Source: Micromonospora aurantiaca ATCC 27029
GTDB taxonomy: Bacteria; Actinomycetota; Actinomycetes; Mycobacteriales; Micromonosporaceae
NCBI RefSeq assembly: GCF_000145235.1
Contig: NC_014391.1
Coordinates: 1-64,000 of the forward strand
Length of the DNA: 64,000 nucleotides
Reading direction: 5' to 3'
Below are positions 40,495 to 49,535 of the stretch, one piece after another. A model generated the notes under the pieces. The model was given only the letters and a program-made list of their open reading frames with translations, was not told the DNA's origin and searched no databases. Positions within the stretch are counted from its first letter, which is position 1; each line of letters starts with the position of its first letter. The position numbers and the translations under genes are program-made.

Positions 40495-40544
40495 CGAGTC
40501 GTACGGCCGGGCAGTCGGTTGAAGGTGTCGCAGCCGTACGCCAT
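40491..40544 (-). CDS. 17-residue leader peptide coupled to the ATPase
   Basis: A short frame MAYGCDTFNRLPGRTTR with a good gggaggcgag ribosome site ends in a TGA that overlaps the ATPase ATG (ATGA). The ATPase start itself has no visible ribosome site. Translation of the leader therefore probably delivers ribosomes to the ATPase. Whether it also senses something is unknown. Confidence 0.5.
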
Positions 40545-40704
40545 CTCGCCTCCCGGTCTCGTCCCGGCGGCCCGACTTCCCGGCGCGGCGTCCGTTATGC
40601 CACCCCGACGGCAGAAGTTTCCGGGCATCGCCCCGCCGTTCCCGGCCGACGAGACGCGCGCCACAGTTGACCTCAACCGGGGGTGAGGTCCGAGGCTGAA
40701 CGCC

Positions 40705-42081
40705 ATGACCAGCACCACCGCCGTTCCGGCTGATCCACCCGTCGACCTCTGGTCGCCGCGCCTGCGGGCGATGACGGTGGGCAGTGTCGCCCTGGTGTCC
40801 CTGCTCGCGTTCGAGGCGCTGGCGGTGGGCACCGCCATGCCGACCGTGGCGCGCAGCCTCGACGGGCTCGGCCTGTACGCGCTGGCGTTCGGCGGTTCCT
40901 TCGCCTCCGGCGTGGTGGCGATGGTCGCCTCCGGCATCTGGTGCGACGCGCGCGGGCCGCGCCCGGCCATGTGGCACGGTGTCGTCTGGTTCGTCGCCGG
41001 GCTCGTGGTGGCCGGCGCCGCCACGACCATGGAGGTGCTGGTCGTCGGGCGGGTGGTGCAGGGCTTCGGCTCCGGACTGGTCTCGGTGGCGCTCTACGTG
41101 GTCGTCGGGCAGGCGTACCCGGAGCAGTTGCGGCGGCGGATCTTCGCCGCGTTCGCCGCGGCCTGGGTGGTGCCGTCGCTGGTCGGACCGGCCCTGGCCG
41201 GACTGATCGTGGAACATCTGGGCTGGCGGTGGGTGTTCCTCGCGGTGCCGGCGGTGGCGATCCCGGCGGCGCTGCTGGTCCAGCCGGGGCTGCGGGCGCT
41301 GACCGCCACCGTGGCGACCCGCCCGCCGGCGGGTGCCCTGGCCCGGATCGGCTGGGCCTGCGGGGCGGGGGCGAGCGCCGCACTGCTGCACTACGGGGGG
41401 CAGCAGCGCGGCGTGCTCGCCGCCGCCCTCATCGCCGGCGCGCTGGCCGGGCTGTTCGTCTGCGTGCCGCACCTGCTGCCGGCCGGGTTCCTGCGCGCGG
41501 CGCGGGGACTGCCGACGGTGATCGGCCTGCGCGCGCTGGCGTCGGCGGCGTTCGTGGCCGCCGAGGTGGTGATCCCACTGATGCTGTCCCGGGAGCGCGG
41601 TTTCTCGCCCACCGGCGCCGGCCTGGTGCTGACCGTCGGGGCGCTGTCCTGGTCGGTCGGCTCGTGGATCCAGGGGCGGATCCGCTCACCCCGCTCGGCG
41701 GCGACGCTGCCCCGGGCCGGGCTGGCCTGCATCACGATCGGTACGGCGGGCGTGGCGTCGGCGCTGGTGCCCGGACTGCCGGTGCTGCCGGCCGTGCTGA
41801 GCTGGTCGGTGGCAGGGCTGGGCATGGGCCTGCTCTACCCGTCGCTGTCGGTGCTCACCCTGGAGCAGTCCGCCCCGGCCGAGCAGGGCCGCAACAGCTC
41901 CGCGCTGCAACTGGGCGACTCGCTCGCCGCCGCCACAGTGCTGGCGCTCACCGGCGCGGTCCTGGCCGCCGGTGCGTCCCCCGGCCCGGCCGGCTTCGCG
42001 ACCACGCTGGCTGTGGCAGCCACTTGCGGCCTGCTGGGCCTGCTGCTGGCCGGCCGGGTGGTCCTCCGCCCCACCCCCTGA
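40705..42081 (+). CDS. MFS transporter
   Basis: A 458-residue permease with about 14 hydrophobic segments. It starts with LRAMTVGSVALVSLLAFEAL, has the loop motif GIWCDARGPRP near 78 (degenerate motif A) and the motif C-like stretch VPSLVGPALAGLIVEHLGWRW near 155. These point to the DHA2-like drug:H+ antiporters. It is divergent from the ATPase across about 160 bp. No adjacent regulator; the substrate is unknown. Confidence 0.88.
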   Translation: MTSTTAVPADPPVDLWSPRLRAMTVGSVALVSLLAFEALAVGTAMPTVARSLDGLGLYALAFGGSFASGVVAMVASGIWCDARGPRPAMWHGVVWFVAGLVVAGAATTMEVLVVGRVVQGFGSGLVSVALYVVVGQAYPEQLRRRIFAAFAAAWVVPSLVGPALAGLIVEHLGWRWVFLAVPAVAIPAALLVQPGLRALTATVATRPPAGALARIGWACGAGASAALLHYGGQQRGVLAAALIAGALAGLFVCVPHLLPAGFLRAARGLPTVIGLRALASAAFVAAEVVIPLMLSRERGFSPTGAGLVLTVGALSWSVGSWIQGRIRSPRSAATLPRAGLACITIGTAGVASALVPGLPVLPAVLSWSVAGLGMGLLYPSLSVLTLEQSAPAEQGRNSSALQLGDSLAAATVLALTGAVLAAGASPGPAGFATTLAVAATCGLLGLLLAGRVVLRPTP

Positions 42082-42119
42082 CCCGCCCTGCCCGCCCCCG
42101 CCCCTCCCACCCTCTGCCG

Positions 42120-42180
42120 GTTGATCAAGGAGTTCGGGTCGGTCTTCGAGCCTCCGTCCGACACGAACTCCTTGGTCAAC
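42120..42180. repeat. intergenic palindrome, GTTGATCAAGGAGTT type
   Basis: Arms 42120-42136 and 42164-42180 match at 16 of 17 positions around a 27-base loop. It lies 38 bp after the MFS stop and could end that transcript. It resembles the oriC-side palindrome at 2323-2383. Confidence 0.6.
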
Positions 42181-42330
42181 AAAGGGAGGGCAGGGCCGAG
42201 GTGGCCCTCGGGGGCGCAGGATCGGGGTGAAAGGGGCCGGGGGCGGGCGGCTGTCACGATCCGGGTCGGCGTTCCGTCCCAATCGGGGAGCCGCGGTGTG
42301 GCGGTCGCGCGTGGGCGGGAGGAGTGGGCG

Positions 42331-43110
42331 ATGCGGGTGCTGGTGACCGGGGCGACCGGGCGGCTCGGGCGAGTGGCGGTGCCGCGGCTGCGGGACGAGG
42401 GCTTCACGCTGCGCGCGATGAGCCGCGGACCGCGTACCGGGGACGGGGTCGAGTGGGTGACCGCCGACCTGGCCACCGGCGCCGGGCTGGCGGAGGCGGT
42501 CGCCGGGGTGGACGCGGTGCTGCACCTGGCCTCGTCGCCGCAGCGGCGCACCCACGACATCGACGTGCTCGGCACCCGCCGGCTCGCGGTGGCGGCCGGT
42601 CACGCCGGGGTGCGTCACCTGGTCTTCGTGTCGATCGTCGGCGTCGACCGGGTGCCGTTGGGCTACTACCGGCACAAGCTCGCGGCTGAGCAGGTCGTGG
42701 CCGCCGGACCGGTGCCGTGGAGCGTGTTGCGGGCGACCCAGTTCCCGGAGTTCCTGGAAGGGCTGCTCAGCGGCGCGAGCCGCCTCGGCCCGGTGATCGG
42801 GGACCGGGCCGTGCTCGCCCAGCCGGTCGACCCCGGTGAGGTGGCGGACCGGCTCGCCGTCCTGCTGCTGGCCGGGCCGTCGAACCGGGTGGAGGACTTC
42901 GGCGGACCGGAGGTGCTGCGCTACGACGACGCGGCCCGCGCCTGGCTCGCGGCCCGGCGGGTACGCCGTCCGCTGCTGCCGGTCCGGATCCCCGGCCGGC
43001 TCGGACGGGAGCTGCGCGCGGGCGGCCTCACCACGACCGCCACGCCGACCGGCACCCGGACCTGGGCCGACCACCTCGCGGACACGTACGGGGGAACCGC
43101 CGGAAGATGA
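42331..43110 (+). CDS. NAD(P)-binding atypical SDR / NmrA-like protein
   Basis: A 259-residue Rossmann protein beginning MRVLVTGATGRLGRVAVPRL with the GxxGxxG dinucleotide motif at residues 7-13. LHLASSPQ lies near 67, and YYRHKLAAEQVV near 111 replaces the classical YxxxK by a related arrangement. Typical of NmrA/HSCARG-type redox sensors or atypical SDRs of unknown substrate. The ATG has GGGAGGAG upstream. The frame is open further upstream but only through the palindrome region. Confidence 0.85.
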   Translation: MRVLVTGATGRLGRVAVPRLRDEGFTLRAMSRGPRTGDGVEWVTADLATGAGLAEAVAGVDAVLHLASSPQRRTHDIDVLGTRRLAVAAGHAGVRHLVFVSIVGVDRVPLGYYRHKLAAEQVVAAGPVPWSVLRATQFPEFLEGLLSGASRLGPVIGDRAVLAQPVDPGEVADRLAVLLLAGPSNRVEDFGGPEVLRYDDAARAWLAARRVRRPLLPVRIPGRLGRELRAGGLTTTATPTGTRTWADHLADTYGGTAGR

Positions 43111-43146
43111 GAAACGGTCGGGTCCGCACCGGCCTACGGTGACCGC

Positions 43147-43344
43147 ATGCTGGTCTTCGTCGCCACAGTGGTCCTGTACGTCTTCGGTTTCGTCTTCCTC
43201 TACGGCGTGATCCGGGTCGGCGTCCGGCACGGCATCGAGGACGCCGAGGCGAACCGTCCCGAGGTGCTGCGCCGCCGGCAGCTCACCACGACCGAGAGCC
43301 GGGACTTCGCGCAGGAGAACGCGTTCCTCACCAATCCCAACTGA
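43147..43344 (+). CDS. small membrane protein
   Basis: A 65-residue protein with one N-terminal helix (MLVFVATVVLYVFGFVFLYG) followed by a hydrophilic tail ending DFAQENAFLTNPN. Lies 36 bp after the SDR gene in the same direction. No known function. Confidence 0.7.
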   Translation: MLVFVATVVLYVFGFVFLYGVIRVGVRHGIEDAEANRPEVLRRRQLTTTESRDFAQENAFLTNPN

Positions 43345-43400
43345 AGGGCGGGGGCGGGGTCCGGCCGGTCGATCCGCCGGGCGGGTGCGAGGATCGCGGC

Positions 43401-43952
43401 ATGATGGGGACGCTGAAGACGGAGCCGGCCCGAACCCGGCTCGACCTGCTGGCTCCGCCGGTCGCCGCGGCCCTGCAGGATTGGCCGGCCGAGGCCCCGG
43501 TGGACGTGGACGACGTACTGGTCGCCCCGATCGACGCCGACCTGGCCGACACCGCTGCCTTCTGCGAGGCGTACGGGGTGGGGCTGGAGGAGTCGGCCAA
43601 CTGCGTGGTGGTCGCCGGCAAGCGCGGCGGCGAGATCCGGTACGCGGCCTGTGTCGTGCTCGCCACCACCCGTGCCGACGTCAACGGTGTGGTCCGCAAG
43701 CTGCTCGACGTGCGCAAGGCGAGCTTCGCGCCGATGGCCGAGGCGGTCGAGTCGAGCGGCATGGAGTACGGCGGCATCACGCCGATCGGCCTGCCGGCGG
43801 ACTGGCCGATCCTCGTCGACTCCCGGGTGATCGCCACGCCGCACGTGATCATCGGTTCGGGCGTACGGCACAGCAAGATCGCCCTGCCCGGGCCGGCGCT
43901 CGGCGCGCTGCCCGGGGCGAGGGTGGTGGAGGACCTGGCCAGGCCGGCCTAG
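43401..43952 (+). CDS. YbaK/EbsC-type aminoacyl-tRNA deacylase
   Basis: A 183-residue protein of the YbaK/ProX family, which hydrolyses mischarged tRNAs such as Cys-tRNA-Pro. The VGLEESANCVVVAGKRGGE segment near 68, the lysine in KLLDVRKASFAP near 108 and the glycine motif YGGITPIGLP near 127 match the editing fold. ATG 43401 has gagga seven bases upstream; a second ATG follows at once. It ends 20 bp before the parS site. The exact tRNA substrate is inferred from the family. Confidence 0.88.
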   Translation: MMGTLKTEPARTRLDLLAPPVAAALQDWPAEAPVDVDDVLVAPIDADLADTAAFCEAYGVGLEESANCVVVAGKRGGEIRYAACVVLATTRADVNGVVRKLLDVRKASFAPMAEAVESSGMEYGGITPIGLPADWPILVDSRVIATPHVIIGSGVRHSKIALPGPALGALPGARVVEDLARPA

Positions 43953-43972
43953 GTCCTCATCCGCATCGATCT

Positions 43973-43988
43973 TGTTCCACGTGAAACA
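43973..43988. promoter_or_regulatory. parS centromere site
   Basis: TGTTCCACGTGAAACA matches the parS consensus TGTTNCACGTGAAACA at every defined position. It lies in the 36-bp gap between two convergent genes, about 41 kb from oriC. ParB binding here would seed the segregation complex. Confidence 0.9.
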
Positions 43989-44621
43989 TCAGGCTGCCGC
44001 TTCGCGCTGCGCCACCTCGCGCAGCGCGGCGAGCAGCGTCTCCGGCTCCTGGGCGCCGGTGACCGCGTACTTTCCGGCCAGCACGAAGGTCGGCACGCTG
44101 GAGACGCCGAGCTGGTGGGCGGTGCTCAGGTCGGCGGCGACCTCCCGGCGGCCCAGGTTCGACTCCAGGTACTGCCGCGCCTCGGTCTCGTCCAGCCCGG
44201 CCTCGCCGGCCAGCGTGACGAGCGCGTCGATCGAGCCGACGTCGACGCCGTCGTGGAAGTGCGCCCGGTAGAGCCGCTCGACCATCTCGGCGGAGCGCCC
44301 GTGCTCGGTGGCGAAACGCACCAGCCGGTGCGCGTCGAACGTGTTCGCGGCCACCGCCCGGTCGAACCGCAGGTCCAGGCCCGCGCCCGCGGCGACGCCC
44401 GTCACGTGCGCGGCCATGCCCTCGGCCTTGTCCCGCCCGCCGAACTTGTCGCCGAGCGCCTCCAGCAGCGGCTTCGGCTCGGTGACCGGAGTCGGGTCCA
44501 GCTGGAACGGCCGGAACCGGACGTTCACCTCGCCGTCGTACGACTCCAGGGCCTGTTCCAGCCGGCGCTTGCCGATCCAGCACCAGGGGCAGACCACGTC
44601 GGCGTAGATCTCGATGTCCAT
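43989..44621 (-). CDS. DsbA-family FrnE-like oxidoreductase
   Basis: A 210-residue thioredoxin-fold protein with the CPWC active site at residues 11-14 (IEIYADVVCPWCWIGKRRL), a helical insertion, and the cis-Pro loop GVSSVPTFV near 172. This is the FrnE/2-hydroxychromene-isomerase-like branch, cytoplasmic because no signal peptide is present. The stop codon directly abuts parS. It lies 20 bp downstream of the SufE-like gene and may be co-transcribed with it. Confidence 0.9.
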   Translation of the reverse strand: MDIEIYADVVCPWCWIGKRRLEQALESYDGEVNVRFRPFQLDPTPVTEPKPLLEALGDKFGGRDKAEGMAAHVTGVAAGAGLDLRFDRAVAANTFDAHRLVRFATEHGRSAEMVERLYRAHFHDGVDVGSIDALVTLAGEAGLDETEARQYLESNLGRREVAADLSTAHQLGVSSVPTFVLAGKYAVTGAQEPETLLAALREVAQREAAA

Positions 44622-44641
44622 GACCAGCGACAACCCGCGGG

Positions 44642-45067
44642 TCAGGAGATCTGTTCCCGGACCTGGCGCTTGAGCCGGGCCAGGATGGCGGTGCCGCCGC
44701 GTACGCGCAGCGGGCTGATCGCCTGCGCCAGGCCCATCCGCTGGTAGAGGTCGTCCGGTACGGCGAGCACCTCCTCGGCGCTCGCCCCGGCCAGCCCTTC
44801 GGCGAGGATGCCGGCGAACGCCCGGGTGGTGGGCGCCTCCGGCGGGCAGTCGAACACAGTGCTCACGGTCTTGTCCGCGTTCACCTCGGCGCGCAGGAAG
44901 AACGCGGTCTGGCACTCGGGGACCTGCTCCAGTTCCTCCCGGTTCACACCCTCGGGCAGGGGCGGGATCACGTCCGCGAACTCCAGCAGCATCTCCAGGA
45001 CGACGTCGCGGGGCGCGGCGGCGAACTCGTCGACGATCTCGGCCAGCTTGGTCGGCATCTCGGGCAT
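44642..45067 (-). CDS. SufE-family Fe-S cluster assembly protein
   Basis: SufE accepts sulfur from the cysteine desulfurase SufS and stimulates it. The 141-residue protein has the conserved Cys in VPECQTAFFLRAEV near residue 52 and the C-terminal signature LSPLR-like ISPLRVRGGTAILARLK. In many actinobacteria this gene stands next to a rhodanese; here the rhodanese at 61007 is distant. Confidence 0.88.
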   Translation of the reverse strand: MPEMPTKLAEIVDEFAAAPRDVVLEMLLEFADVIPPLPEGVNREELEQVPECQTAFFLRAEVNADKTVSTVFDCPPEAPTTRAFAGILAEGLAGASAEEVLAVPDDLYQRMGLAQAISPLRVRGGTAILARLKRQVREQIS

Positions 45068-45145
45068 GGGTCGAGGCTATCCGCCGCCGGGCGTCGCCAC
45101 CCGGCGGTGCCGAGCGGGGCCCCGCCGCACGTGCGGAGCCCGCGC

Positions 45146-45565
45146 TCACACGTTCGGCGCGGCCTCGCTGATGTCGCTGAGCGCCGAGTGGGGGTCGAGC
45201 TGCATGGCGAGGTCACCGAGGGAGACGATGCCGACGAGCTTGCGGTCGCTGTCGCACACCAGCACCCGGCGGATGTTGCGCTCGCGCATCAGCGCCGCCG
45301 CCTCGTTCGCCGTGCAGTGCTGTTCAATCATCACCACCTCGCGGGTGATGATCGAGCCGATCGTGGTGGTGCCGGGGTCGGCACGCTCGGCCACCGCCCG
45401 GACCACGATGTCGCGGTCGGTCAGCATGCCGGCGAGCGTGGCGCCGTCGGTCACCACCACGTCGCCGATGTCCGACTCCTTCATCACCCGGGCCGCCTCG
45501 TCCAACGGGGTCTCCGCCGAGAGGTAGACCACCTGCCTGGTCATCACGTCACTGACGCGGAACAT
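45146..45565 (-). CDS. tandem CBS-domain protein
   Basis: A 139-residue protein consisting of two CBS motifs (residues about 5-60 and 70-125): MFRVSDVMTRQVVYLSAETP and the repeats TDRDIVVRAVAE and NIRRVLVCDSDRKLVGIVSLGDL. CBS pairs bind adenine nucleotides and act as energy sensors. No effector domain is attached, so its partner is unknown. Confidence 0.88.
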   Translation of the reverse strand: MFRVSDVMTRQVVYLSAETPLDEAARVMKESDIGDVVVTDGATLAGMLTDRDIVVRAVAERADPGTTTIGSIITREVVMIEQHCTANEAAALMRERNIRRVLVCDSDRKLVGIVSLGDLAMQLDPHSALSDISEAAPNV

Positions 45566-45619
45566 GAGAGCCTCCGAACGCTTTGGTCGATCCGTCTGCG
45601 GTACCCGGTGGCGCGCTCG

Positions 45620-47389
45620 CTACACCCCGTCGCGGCGCGTCGCGCCCGCCTCGTCGCGCAGGCGCTCCACGATGGCCTCCACCGGCAGCTCGGTGCGCTC
45701 GCCGGTGGCCCGGTCGCGCAGTTCCACGTACCCCTCGGCCAGGCGGCGGCCGACCACGACGGCGCGCGGGATGCCGATCAGCTCGGCGTCGGTGAACTTC
45801 ACCCCGGCGGACACGTGCGTGCGGTCGTCGACCAGCACCCGCAGGCCGGCGGCGGCGAGGCGCCCGCCGAGGTCGAGCGCCGCGTCGAGCTGCGGCCCCT
45901 TCCCGGCGGCGATCAGGTGTACGTCGCACGGCGCGACCGCCGCGGGCCAGACCAGCCCCCGGTCGTCGTGGTGCTGCTCGGCCACTGCGGCGACCGCCCG
46001 GGACACGCCGATGCCGTAGCAGCCCATCGTGGGCCGGACCGGCTTGCCCTCGGGGCCGAGGACGTCGACCGCGAACGCGTCGGTGTACCGGCGTCCGAGC
46101 TGGAAGATGTGCCCGATCTCGATGCCCCGCCGGATGGTCAGCTCGCCGTCGGCGCAGGCCGGGCAGCTGTCGCCGGGCCGCACCTCGGCGGCCTCGATCG
46201 TGCCGTCCGGTACGAAGTCGCGCCCGCACACCACGTCGGTGGCGTGCCGGCCCGGCTCGTTCGCGCCGGTCAGCCAGGAGGTGCCGGGCACCACGCGGGG
46301 GTCGACCAGGTAGCGGATGCCGTGCTTGGCCAGGATCTGCGGGCCGATGTAGCCGCGGACCAGCTCCGGGTGCGCGTCCCAGTCCTCGAAGACCGCCACC
46401 GTGGCCGGGACGAGCACCGCCTCGACCCGCTTGAGGTCGACCTCGCGGTCGCCGGGCAGGCCGATCACCAGCGGTTCGCCCTGTTCGGCGCCGGGCCGTC
46501 GGACGGTGAGGACCACGTTCTTCAACGTGTCGGCGGCGGTCCAGCCGGTGCGCCCGCCCAGCTCCCGGGCCTCGGCCAGCTCGACCAGTGCAGCGATGGT
46601 CGGCGTCTCCGGGGTGTCGTGCACCTCGGCGGGCGGGTACGCGTCGGGGTCGCCGGCGGCCGGGGCGCGGGTCACCACCGCCTCGGTGTTCGCCGCGTAG
46701 TCGCAGGCGGTGCAGCCGACGAACGTGTCCTCGCCGACCGGCGTGGCGGCCAGGAACTCCTCCGAGGCGGACCCACCCATCGCGCCGGACATCGCGTGGA
46801 CAGTGGTGAAGTCCAGGCCGAGCCGGGTGAAGACGCGCTCGTAGGCGGCCCGGTGCCGGTCGTACGCCGCCTGGAGCCCGGCCTCGTCCAGGTCGAACGA
46901 GTAGGCGTCCTTCATCAGGAACTCGCGCCCGCGCAGCAGACCGGCCCGGGGCCGGGCCTCGTCGCGGAACTTGGTCTGGATCTGGAACAGCGTCACCGGG
47001 AAGTCCCGGTACGACGTGAACAGGTCCTTCACCAGCAGCGCGGCCAGCTCCTCGTGGGTCGGCGCGAGCAGGTGCTCGGCGCCCTTGCGGTCGGCGAGTG
47101 TGAAGATGTCGTCCCCGTACTCGGTCCACCGCCCGCTGGTCCGGTACGGCTCGGCCGGGAGCAGCGCCGGGAAGTGCACCTCCTGGTCGCCGATTCCGGT
47201 CATCTCGTCCCGCACGATCGCGGTGATCCGGTCCAGCACGAGCTTGCCCAGCGGCAGCCAGGTGTAGCCGCCCGGCGCGGCCCGGCGGACGTAACCGGCG
47301 CGCAGCAGCAGCCGGTGGCTCGGAACCTCCGCGTCGGCCGGGTCCTCGCGCAGGGTCCGGAGCAGCAGGGTCGACATGCGCAGCAGCAT
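45620..47389 (-). CDS. proS: prolyl-tRNA synthetase, bacterial type
   Basis: Charges tRNA-Pro. The 589-residue class II enzyme shows motif 1 ([16 protein letters not shown]), motif 2 ([21 protein letters not shown], residues about 140-160), the bacterial editing insertion (about 225-400) with TLKNVV and [12 protein letters not shown], and motif 3 ([13 protein letters not shown] near 440), followed by the anticodon-binding domain. The start [20 protein letters not shown] is the family norm. A large hairpin lies in the upstream gap. Confidence 0.95.
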   Translation of the reverse strand: MLLRMSTLLLRTLREDPADAEVPSHRLLLRAGYVRRAAPGGYTWLPLGKLVLDRITAIVRDEMTGIGDQEVHFPALLPAEPYRTSGRWTEYGDDIFTLADRKGAEHLLAPTHEELAALLVKDLFTSYRDFPVTLFQIQTKFRDEARPRAGLLRGREFLMKDAYSFDLDEAGLQAAYDRHRAAYERVFTRLGLDFTTVHAMSGAMGGSASEEFLAATPVGEDTFVGCTACDYAANTEAVVTRAPAAGDPDAYPPAEVHDTPETPTIAALVELAEARELGGRTGWTAADTLKNVVLTVRRPGAEQGEPLVIGLPGDREVDLKRVEAVLVPATVAVFEDWDAHPELVRGYIGPQILAKHGIRYLVDPRVVPGTSWLTGANEPGRHATDVVCGRDFVPDGTIEAAEVRPGDSCPACADGELTIRRGIEIGHIFQLGRRYTDAFAVDVLGPEGKPVRPTMGCYGIGVSRAVAAVAEQHHDDRGLVWPAAVAPCDVHLIAAGKGPQLDAALDLGGRLAAAGLRVLVDDRTHVSAGVKFTDAELIGIPRAVVVGRRLAEGYVELRDRATGERTELPVEAIVERLRDEAGATRRDGV

Positions 47390-47456
47390 TGGCGCAGCTT
47401 ATGGCGCGAGCGGACGACCGGGCGATCCCTTTCCGCGCTCGTGTCGGATCGATCGT

Positions 47457-47518
47457 CGCCAGCTCGGCGAGGTGGCGGCATCCGACTGGTGTCGATACCG
47501 CCACCCGCCGAGCTGGCG
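47457..47518. repeat. long hairpin between proS and a VOC gene
   Basis: Arms 47457-47478 and 47498-47518 are perfect complements over 21 bases apart from one bulged A, with a 19-base loop. It lies in the divergent promoter gap and could be a dispersed intergenic repeat or a 5' leader structure of proS. Confidence 0.65.
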
Positions 47519-47562
47519 CGGACGGTCCAGCAAACGTCGCGGGGGTCGGGTAGGAATGCGGC

Positions 47563-47937
47563 ATGGCTGAGCGACCGCTGATGAAGCTGACGACCACGGT
47601 GCTGGACGCGCCGTCCGCAGAGGACCTGGCCGCGTTCTACGAGCGGCTGCTCGGCTGGTCCCGTCGCGAGGACGAGTCCGACTGGGTGGTGCTGGCTCCG
47701 CCGGACGGCGGCACCTGGCTGGCCTTCCAGGACGAGCCGGCCTACGTGCGCCCGGTGTGGCCCGCCGGGCCCGGCGACCCGCCGATGATGACCCACCTGG
47801 ACATCAAGGTCGACGACCTGGAGGCCGCCTCGGCGTACGCGGTGTCGGTGGGCGCGACACTGGCTGACTTCCAGCCGCAGGACGACGTCCGGGTGCACCT
47901 CGACCCGGCCGGTCACCCGTTCTGCCTCTACCTGTGA
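47563..47937 (+). CDS. VOC/glyoxalase-fold protein
   Basis: A 124-residue protein of the Glyoxalase_6-like kind, starting MAERPLMKLTTTVLDAPSAE and ending VHLDPAGHPFCLYL, with the central metal-type histidine in MTHLDIKVDDL. One predicted VOC module pair and no signal peptide. Its substrate is unknown. It is convergent with the ABC permease gene. Confidence 0.85.
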   Translation: MAERPLMKLTTTVLDAPSAEDLAAFYERLLGWSRREDESDWVVLAPPDGGTWLAFQDEPAYVRPVWPAGPGDPPMMTHLDIKVDDLEAASAYAVSVGATLADFQPQDDVRVHLDPAGHPFCLYL

Positions 47938-47961
47938 CGGGTGACCGGCTCCCACGGCCGG

Positions 47962-48726
47962 CTAGCTGACCTTGGTGCGGTAGATCGCCGTCGCGGCGGC
48001 GTAGGCGGCCAGGAGCAGGCCGGCGCACCAGGCGAGCGCGATCCAGACGTCGTTGCCGACGGGTTGCTGAGCGAAGAGCGCGCGGAGGGTGTTCACGATC
48101 GATGTCACCGGCTGGTTGTCGGCGAACCAGGCGACCGGGCCGGGCATCGAGTCGGTGGGGACGAACGCCGAGCTGATGAAGGGCAGGAAGATCAGCGGGT
48201 AGCTGAAGGCGCTCGCGCCGTCGACGGTCTTGGCGGACAGGCCCGCGATGACGGCGACCCAGGTCAGGGCGAGGGTGAACAGGATCAGGATGCCGGCTGC
48301 GGCGAGCCAGCCGACCACCGATGCGCCCGTCCGGAATCCCATGATCAGGGCGACGCCTGTGACGATCACGAGCGAGGCCAGGTTGGCGACGAGCGAGGTC
48401 AGGACATGCGCCCAGAGCACTGAGGGCCGCGGGATCGGCATCGACTGGAAGCGCTCGAAGATGCCGCCCTGCATGTCGAGGAACAGGCGGTACGCCGTGT
48501 AGGCGATGCCGGACGCGATCGTGATGAGGAGGATGCCCGGCAGCATGTAGTTGATGTACGACTCGCCGGATCCGGTGTTGATGGCTCCACCGAGCACGTA
48601 CACGAAGAGCAGCATCAGCGCGACGGGGGTGACCGCCGTGGTGATGATGGTGTCCGGGCTGCGGAGGATGTGCCGCAGGGAACGGCCGGTGAGGGTTCCG
48701 GTGTCGCTGAGGACGTGGATGGTCAT
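47962..48726 (-). CDS. ABC-2 type permease (DrrB-like)
   Basis: Membrane subunit of a drug or lipid exporter. The 254-residue protein has six predicted helices and the DrrB/ABC-2 pattern (ILRSPDTIITTAVTPVALML near the N terminus, SMPIPRPSVLWAHVL in the first cytoplasmic loop, QPVTSIVNTLRALF near 208). Its ATG overlaps the ATPase stop (ATGA). The four-gene unit PadR - DUF1048 - ATPase - permease is a self-contained, regulated efflux operon. Confidence 0.92.
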   Translation of the reverse strand: MTIHVLSDTGTLTGRSLRHILRSPDTIITTAVTPVALMLLFVYVLGGAINTGSGESYINYMLPGILLITIASGIAYTAYRLFLDMQGGIFERFQSMPIPRPSVLWAHVLTSLVANLASLVIVTGVALIMGFRTGASVVGWLAAAGILILFTLALTWVAVIAGLSAKTVDGASAFSYPLIFLPFISSAFVPTDSMPGPVAWFADNQPVTSIVNTLRALFAQQPVGNDVWIALAWCAGLLLAAYAAATAIYRTKVS

Positions 48727-49535
48727 CGGGATTCCTCTCCTGCGGGCACGGCTGCCTTGTCGGCGGCCCTGGCGGTGTGGCCCACGAGGGCGAGGAAGAC
48801 GTCCTCAAGGGTCGGCTGCTTCTCGACGTACTCGACCTTCGCGGTCGGGAGGAGCCGCTTCAGCTCGGCGAGAGTGCCGTTCTGGATGATCGTTCCCTCG
48901 TGCAGGATCGCGATCCGGTCGGCGAGTTGCTCGGCCTCGTCGAGGTACTGGGTGGTGAGCAGGATGGTGGTGCCGTCCTCGGCGAGCTGCCGCACTGTCC
49001 GCCAGGCCTCGATGCGGGCCTGCGGGTCGAGGCCGGTGGTCGGCTCGTCGAGGAACACGACCGGCGGGTTGCCGACGAGACTCATCGCGATGTCCAGCCG
49101 CCGGCGCATGCCGCCCGAGTACGTCCCCGCCCGGCGGTTCCCGGCGTCGGTGAGGGAGAAACGGGCCAGCATGTCGTCGGCGACCGCACCCGGATTCCTC
49201 AGGTGGCGGAGCTTCGCGACCAGGACCAGGTTCTCCCGGCCGGTGAGCACTTCGTCGACGGCGGCGAACTGGCCGGTCAGGCTGATCGACTTGCGTACCT
49301 CGGCGGGAACCGAAGCGACGTCGAAGCCGTGGACGGTCGCGGTGCCGGTGTCCGCCTTGAGCAGCGTCGACAGGATCCGCACGAGCGTGGTCTTTCCGGC
49401 GCCGTTCGAGCCGAGCAGAGCGAAGATGCTCCCGGCCGTCACCTCGAAGTCGACGCCCCGCAGCACGTGCAGGTCCTTGTAGGACTTGGTGATGCCCCGA
49501 ACCCGGATGGCGGGTTCGCGCGTCGCGGTGGTCAT
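48723..49535 (-). CDS. ABC transporter ATPase (DrrA-like)
   Basis: A 270-residue daunorubicin-resistance-type ATPase with Walker A GSNGAGKTT near 43, the signature TYSGGMRRRLDIAMSL near 140, Walker B VVFLDEPTTGLDP near 160 and the switch histidine position replaced by Q in LLTTQYLDEAEQL, as in other DrrA proteins. The C-terminal PTLEDVFLALVGH segment is typical of the family. It overlaps DUF1048 upstream and the permease downstream by 4 bp each. Confidence 0.93.
   Translation of the reverse strand: MTTATREPAIRVRGITKSYKDLHVLRGVDFEVTAGSIFALLGSNGAGKTTLVRILSTLLKADTGTATVHGFDVASVPAEVRKSISLTGQFAAVDEVLTGRENLVLVAKLRHLRNPGAVADDMLARFSLTDAGNRRAGTYSGGMRRRLDIAMSLVGNPPVVFLDEPTTGLDPQARIEAWRTVRQLAEDGTTILLTTQYLDEAEQLADRIAILHEGTIIQNGTLAELKRLLPTAKVEYVEKQPTLEDVFLALVGHTARAADKAAVPAGEESR

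Noticed and set aside
40495-41472. Upstream extension of the P-type ATPase frame
   Set aside because: The extension is antisense to the MFS transporter gene and has low-complexity Arg/Gly/His composition.
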